DNA from: an uncultured Clostridia bacterium
GTDB taxonomy: Bacteria; Bacillota; Clostridia; Christensenellales; Borkfalkiaceae
Length of the DNA: 35,946 bases
Assembly (NCBI GenBank): GCA_946540675.1
Contig: CAMNIW010000001.1
Location: 1 to 35,946, forward strand
Direction of reading: 5' to 3'
The notes beneath the pieces were generated by a model. It was not told where the DNA came from. It saw nothing but the letters and a program-made list of their open reading frames with translations, and did no database searches. Numbering within the stretch: position 1 is the first letter of the stretch; each line of letters begins with the position of its first letter. Below are positions 33,301 through 35,946 of this stretch, one piece after another. A program made the translations under genes and the position numbers.

Positions 33301-33462
33301 ACTTACGACGTCGCCTATCCTGACTCTGTCCGCGAGCGGCTCCGCAAGTCCGACGGGCGTTTCGCCTTTGACGTCCGTAACCGCTCCGACGAGCAGACAG
33401 GATATAGCGGTAGCGGCTATAAGACATATCTTTGTCAACGATGATCTTTTTACGCTCGTCAT
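30394..33462 (-). CDS. Large secreted Ig-domain protein (1022 aa)
   Basis: The N-terminus has a basic start and a hydrophobic segment (ICLIAATAISCLLVGAV), so it is exported; there is no convincing lipobox, and the C-terminus FTITVKG has no LPXTG or other anchor. Residues about 135-350 look like a jelly-roll/lectin-type domain (INVNAGAAITFNREINMESFT, SSYFRFTV, TVTFTDVKTGGGRVIFNRIAGISLQG), and a related domain recurs at about 655-820. Between and after these are at least four Ig-like repeats with the form YDFFDSDVDIETRV, KLGKYTVKYVATDYSGN, KIGDYKIEYTATDYYGA, GVYRIIYTAYDSEGQ and KGKYVLKFMAYDDDYN. The ATG overlaps the upstream permease stop (TAATG). It is placed directly after the importer genes, so a glycan-binding or scaffold role is likely. 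Family not recognised beyond its domains. Confidence 0.8.
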   Translation of the reverse strand: MTSVKRSSLTKICLIAATAISCLLVGAVTDVKGETPVGLAEPLADRVRIGDVVSIPDYYAESGGTTVKAKSNVTTPDGVTYCGNKFTADRGGRYVVEYVVNDAVVHTEECVAVMGATDMFSVNALAEIDGVADYKYLPENSGYGGVAINVNAGAAITFNREINMESFTKNDVFFEAIVEPETEGEADFKQMIVTLTDPEDSSSYFRFTVTDGNADGGTPKHVIFVNGAANGQTAGGYNYDREQPYWQQKDIYGTSATCSFRAATMNGESDYSIKIYYDSEEKALYIPHFGVKSLIVDYDDPVIFGGNAWKGFESGKAVMTVTFTDVKTGGGRVIFNRIAGISLQGDTIEDTVAPEIYIDLGGQPKAPNSLLGTDYRVFPCYAYDFFDSDVDIETRVLYENPFTGSVCDVMITDGTFKTDKLGKYTVKYVATDYSGNRAEEEISFECIAKAEDITLTNLPSDFTASIFDPIKVTEAEFIRAFGGNGRSDVTVRVLDPDGEEAELTDSVFVPMKIGDYKIEYTATDYYGASASAAVNVEVTANERTLFLSGIDLPDVLMSEFVYVVPEVSAKACHEGETIDCKIEYLVDGNVLDETRSFKADKDALTATVVCRALSADGTELDRIEKEVLVADGKNGKDQTAYFYNADGNMSVVETMTGIDLMASKDAYATFTNELNGLSFALGVNYLGKDCNFGSFDVILVDASDKSVSLTFKFTVSGDGVKIVPPHGEETDFPSVNGYFKFQFDPSSGIVTDADNLSVTFVGKDDKGRDFSGFGGGVYAGFAFCGVEKESRISLTLLNNQSLGFRSENEDERRDLKGPEIMILGDLPVRAPLNSEITVYPAVAYDVLSQAQNPTVQIQSPSGETIVGQGLADKNIALRLTEVGVYRIIYTAYDSEGQRTRMGQLVTAYDSVEPELDVEFSDMTKSVGDTVTLPEISASDESGKVYCDVFLFLPTGEVRMLIHSDNGNVTSYLSLTHDRYPSSFKVSDNKFRLEQKGKYVLKFMAYDDDYNLTVRTFTITVKG

Positions 33463-34394
33463 TAACCTTTTACTCCCCCTATCGACATATTAGCCATAAT
33501 TTTCTTGTTGAAAAACCCGAATAGAATAAGGATCGGAACCGCGACTAAAATCATGGCGGAAACGCTTACGGGCGTACTGCCCTGTCCTTCCTGACCGCGC
33601 GTCACACGTACGAAATAATACATACCGTACGCCATAACGGGGTGAGAAGACCAATATATCATCGGTATCTGATAATCGTTCCAGAACGCTATGAAATTGA
33701 GAAGCATCACCGTAGTGATGGTCCCGATGGAAATGGGGAAAATTATCCCCAGCATAACCTTGAAATCGGACGCTCCGTCCAACTCCGCCGCTTCGGTATA
33801 GTCCTTGGGTATGACCTTGAACTGTGCGTGGAATACCAAAAAGTATATCCCCAAAAAGTTGGCTTTAAGGACGTATAGACCAAATAGAGAATCCATCAGA
33901 TGCAGGTTCTCCACCATTCTTATCTCCGACGGCAACGCGCCGACTATGGGGATCGCCATAGTCACGAGAACTATGCCGTATATAACCTTTCCGAACCTGA
34001 AATCGAATCTCGCCACGAGATAAGCCATTACGCAGGGCACCATCGTCGCGATAACCGCGCATCCGCCCGAATAAAGTACGGAATAGACAAACATTTCCGT
34101 TATATGCACGCCGTCGCCTATGTCCACCTTGAATTTGGTAAACGCCGTGATAACGTTCTGAAAAGTAAACCACGTCTTTACCGAACCGTCTTTTAACCGC
34201 TGAAACCCGAGCATCATCAGAACGTCTTCTCTCGCCGTTCCGAAATCGTACATATTGTAATCTATGAACGAAGTGTAAAACGCCCACAGTAGCGGAGTCA
34301 GCAGAATGACCGTGTATACCGCAAGTATGACGCATAAAACGGTCAGACTCGCGCTGAAATAGCCGCGCTTTTTGTTTTTTACCGTCGTCGCCAT
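33462..34394 (-). CDS. Carbohydrate ABC transporter permease (MalG/LplC type)
   Basis: A 310-residue permease. The start is MATTVKNKKRGYF at 34394, with GAGGAG 8 nt upstream; a longer frame to 34586 reads through the end of the previous gene and is rejected. Six hydrophobic segments, EAA loop EAAELDGASDF near residue 202, and the C-terminal NMSIGGVKG seen also in the left operon's permease. The second importer of the window; paralogous in layout to 3623-4504 but clearly diverged. Confidence 0.93.
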   Translation of the reverse strand: MATTVKNKKRGYFSASLTVLCVILAVYTVILLTPLLWAFYTSFIDYNMYDFGTAREDVLMMLGFQRLKDGSVKTWFTFQNVITAFTKFKVDIGDGVHITEMFVYSVLYSGGCAVIATMVPCVMAYLVARFDFRFGKVIYGIVLVTMAIPIVGALPSEIRMVENLHLMDSLFGLYVLKANFLGIYFLVFHAQFKVIPKDYTEAAELDGASDFKVMLGIIFPISIGTITTVMLLNFIAFWNDYQIPMIYWSSHPVMAYGMYYFVRVTRGQEGQGSTPVSVSAMILVAVPILILFGFFNKKIMANMSIGGVKG

Positions 34395-34399
34395 ACCCG

Positions 34400-35356
34400 T
34401 CACTCCTCGAATCTTTTGCTGAATTTTCTGAATAAGACCGTCGGAACGATGGCTACCGCCGTACAGCAAAGTCCCAACGCGCTCGCAAAACCGTAATAGG
34501 TTTTTCCGTACGCTCCGCCGTTTTGCGCGATAACGAACATATAATAACCCAGCGTGTCGGCGTCGGGCATATTGGTCGCTATCCACTCGCCGTAAAAAGT
34601 ATAGAGATTAGCCTGATTCGCAAACGCCCCCGCGATCGTCGCTATCATAAACGTCGACACCGTGCCCATTATTTCGGGCATAACTATGGAGAACAATTCT
34701 CTCATTTCCCCGACGCCGTCTAACTTCGACGCTTCGAGAACGGACGGAGATATCTGTTCCATAGCGTTGCTGTAAAGAAGGACCTGCGTGCCGAAACTCA
34801 AAAATATGGAGTATGACATCACCGTCCTGAACACAGTCATGGGATCGCTGCTCGCGAGCATATTTTCCCAGCCGAACAACAGCGGAAGAAGATCTCTCGA
34901 CAAACACTCGAATATGTTTGCGAGCAAAACTCCCGGCAGGATCGAAGGTAAAAACAATATAAATCTGTAAAATCTGCCTATCTTCTTGCTCTTGAATACA
35001 AAGTAAGAGAACAATATCGCTACCATCGTCCCGAAAACGGCGGTAAAAAACCACAGTATGACCGAGTTTTTTATAGCCGGCGGAAGAATATTGTTGTTTA
35101 TCGAGTATTCTACGAAAATATCCTTAAAGTTCTTGAATACGTCGCCCTGAATAAACTTAAACCTGCCGTTTATCGGATCGTATTCCTGAAACGCCAACAA
35201 AAAACTTTGGAAGTTGACGCCTATATAAAACAAGCAAAATTGTACCAGCGGAATGACCATCAGTCCGTAGTAAAAAAACTTCCTTTTACTGAAAACAAAT
35301 CTGCTTTTCGGTTTTTTCAAATTTTCTTTCACGGTTTTCCCGTTGCTTTCCGCCAT
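34400..35356 (-). CDS. Carbohydrate ABC transporter permease (MalF/LplB type)
   Basis: A 318-residue permease with a basic N-terminus, first helix YYGLMVIPLVQFCLFYIGV, six membrane segments, and an EAA-like loop LEASKLDGVGEM near residue 207. GGGAG lies 6 nt before the ATG. It follows the binding-protein gene by 63 nt and precedes its partner permease by 5 nt. As in the left operon, no ATPase gene is nearby, so a shared ATPase encoded elsewhere is presumed. Confidence 0.93.
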   Translation of the reverse strand: MAESNGKTVKENLKKPKSRFVFSKRKFFYYGLMVIPLVQFCLFYIGVNFQSFLLAFQEYDPINGRFKFIQGDVFKNFKDIFVEYSINNNILPPAIKNSVILWFFTAVFGTMVAILFSYFVFKSKKIGRFYRFILFLPSILPGVLLANIFECLSRDLLPLLFGWENMLASSDPMTVFRTVMSYSIFLSFGTQVLLYSNAMEQISPSVLEASKLDGVGEMRELFSIVMPEIMGTVSTFMIATIAGAFANQANLYTFYGEWIATNMPDADTLGYYMFVIAQNGGAYGKTYYGFASALGLCCTAVAIVPTVLFRKFSKRFEE

Positions 35357-35419
35357 AGTTTACTCCCGACCCGTCCTATTCCGCGCGCCGCCCGAAAGCG
35401 GCCGTGCCGCGACGTTTTA

Positions 35420-35946
35420 TCAATAGGCTTTGTACAAACCGTCAAAATATTCTTTAGCCGTCAATCCCGCGTTCAACCTGAACTGACTGAACGGGTTGGT
35501 TACGGGCTGACTGCCGAATTTGGACGTCCACGCCCAAAACTCCAATCTCATCTGCGTGGAATTGGCGATATAAGTAAGGTTATCCGAATACGGGTATACT
35601 ATATCCGCGTTTTCCTTCATTTGCATAAGGGATCTTCCGAAATAGGTCATCTGTTCTTTGTCCCCGTCGGAAACGGTATAGGTATAAGGACGCGTGATCG
35701 ACGTGAGCTTCGTAAACGAAGCGAGTTCGGCTTCCGTATGCAAAAATTTCAGAAATTCTTTCGCCGCTTCCAATTTTCCGCCGTTCGTCGCGGCGTTTAT
35801 AAAGCAGAAAGATTCGTTGGAAGATATCCATGTCTGCTTAGCCGAACGGGTTTCGTCCGCCATGGGTATCGGCATAAACGCAAACCTTCTCGTGGTCTTA
35901 TAATCTTTTCCGCTTATATCTCCCCTGACATCCAACTTCGAAACGG
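35420..35946 (-). CDS. Sugar-binding protein of second importer, C-terminal part
   Basis: The reading frame enters from the right edge; the last ~175 residues are visible. The segment RRFAFMPIPMADET...SNESFCFINAATNGGKLEAAKEFLKFLHTEAELASFT is typical of family 1 solute-binding proteins (compare FAWMPMPVQV in the left operon's protein). The end NAGLTAKEYFDGLYKAY also parallels the left protein's C-terminus. The start and any lipobox lie outside the window. It heads the binding protein-permease-permease set of the right operon. Confidence 0.9.
   Translation of the reverse strand, partial: VSKLDVRGDISGKDYKTTRRFAFMPIPMADETRSAKQTWISSNESFCFINAATNGGKLEAAKEFLKFLHTEAELASFTKLTSITRPYTYTVSDGDKEQMTYFGRSLMQMKENADIVYPYSDNLTYIANSTQMRLEFWAWTSKFGSQPVTNPFSQFRLNAGLTAKEYFDGLYKAY

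Noticed and set aside
33462..34586. 374-residue permease
   Set aside because: The first 64 residues are Arg-rich, overlap the upstream permease gene and have no family similarity. The start at 34394 has a good SD.
1..35946. CRISPR array
   Set aside because: No regularly spaced identical repeats with unique spacers; the repeats present are coding modules or 10-11-bp phased motifs.

Overview
The window looks like a carbohydrate-utilisation region of an uncultured Gram-positive anaerobe, most likely a gut Clostridia-type Bacillota. The evidence is strong GGAGG-type ribosome binding sites, sigma-A-like promoters with 17-bp spacers, lipobox lipoproteins, and LplB/LplC-type sugar ABC importers paired with large lipoprotein binding proteins. 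The exact taxon cannot be read from the sequence. Two glycan operons, both on the minus strand, flank an AT-rich accessory island at about 11.9-17.6 kb.

Left operon (10.8 kb down to the left edge, read leftwards). A clear promoter precedes a Gfo/Idh/MocA dehydrogenase, a GH78-type alpha-L-rhamnosidase, a sugar-binding lipoprotein, two ABC permeases, and two large lipoproteins built from tandem copies of a ~190-residue module I do not recognise. The last lipoprotein runs off the window. A divergent AraC-type regulator (10941-11876) probably controls the operon. One lipoprotein carries an almost perfect 606-bp tandem duplication, and the two adjacent lipoprotein genes share a stretch of near-identical DNA.

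Island (about 11.9-17.6 kb). It holds a decayed IS200/IS605-type element; a 62-aa unknown gene; an RloA/RloB (AbiL-like) ATPase-TOPRIM defence pair with its own promoter and terminator; a tRNA-Arg(CCU) 3'-half that looks like an integration scar; terminators; helically phased short repeats; a small four-repeat protein behind a promoter with an 8-G spacer; two broken genes (one with a DUF7662-like N-terminus); and a GIY-YIG nuclease with a probable PUA-like C-terminal domain. It reads as a partly decayed, horizontally acquired defence island inserted between two metabolic operons.

Right operon (right edge down to 17.69 kb, read leftwards). In transcription order it holds the end of a sugar-binding protein, two permeases, a 1022-aa secreted Ig-domain protein, a DUF4838 lipoprotein, two large lipoproteins with Ig-like or InlB-like domains sharing a C-terminal module, a cytoplasmic GH28 polygalacturonase, an acyl esterase, tagaturonate reductase (UxaB) and altronate dehydratase (UxaA). 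A strong terminator follows.

Together the operons suggest capture and uptake of pectin fragments, particularly rhamnogalacturonan or homogalacturonan oligosaccharides, cytoplasmic de-esterification and hydrolysis, then galacturonate catabolism through tagaturonate and altronate. Uronate isomerase (UxaC) and the KDG kinase/aldolase are not in the window. The least explained part is the family of large modular surface lipoproteins encoded next to both importers.
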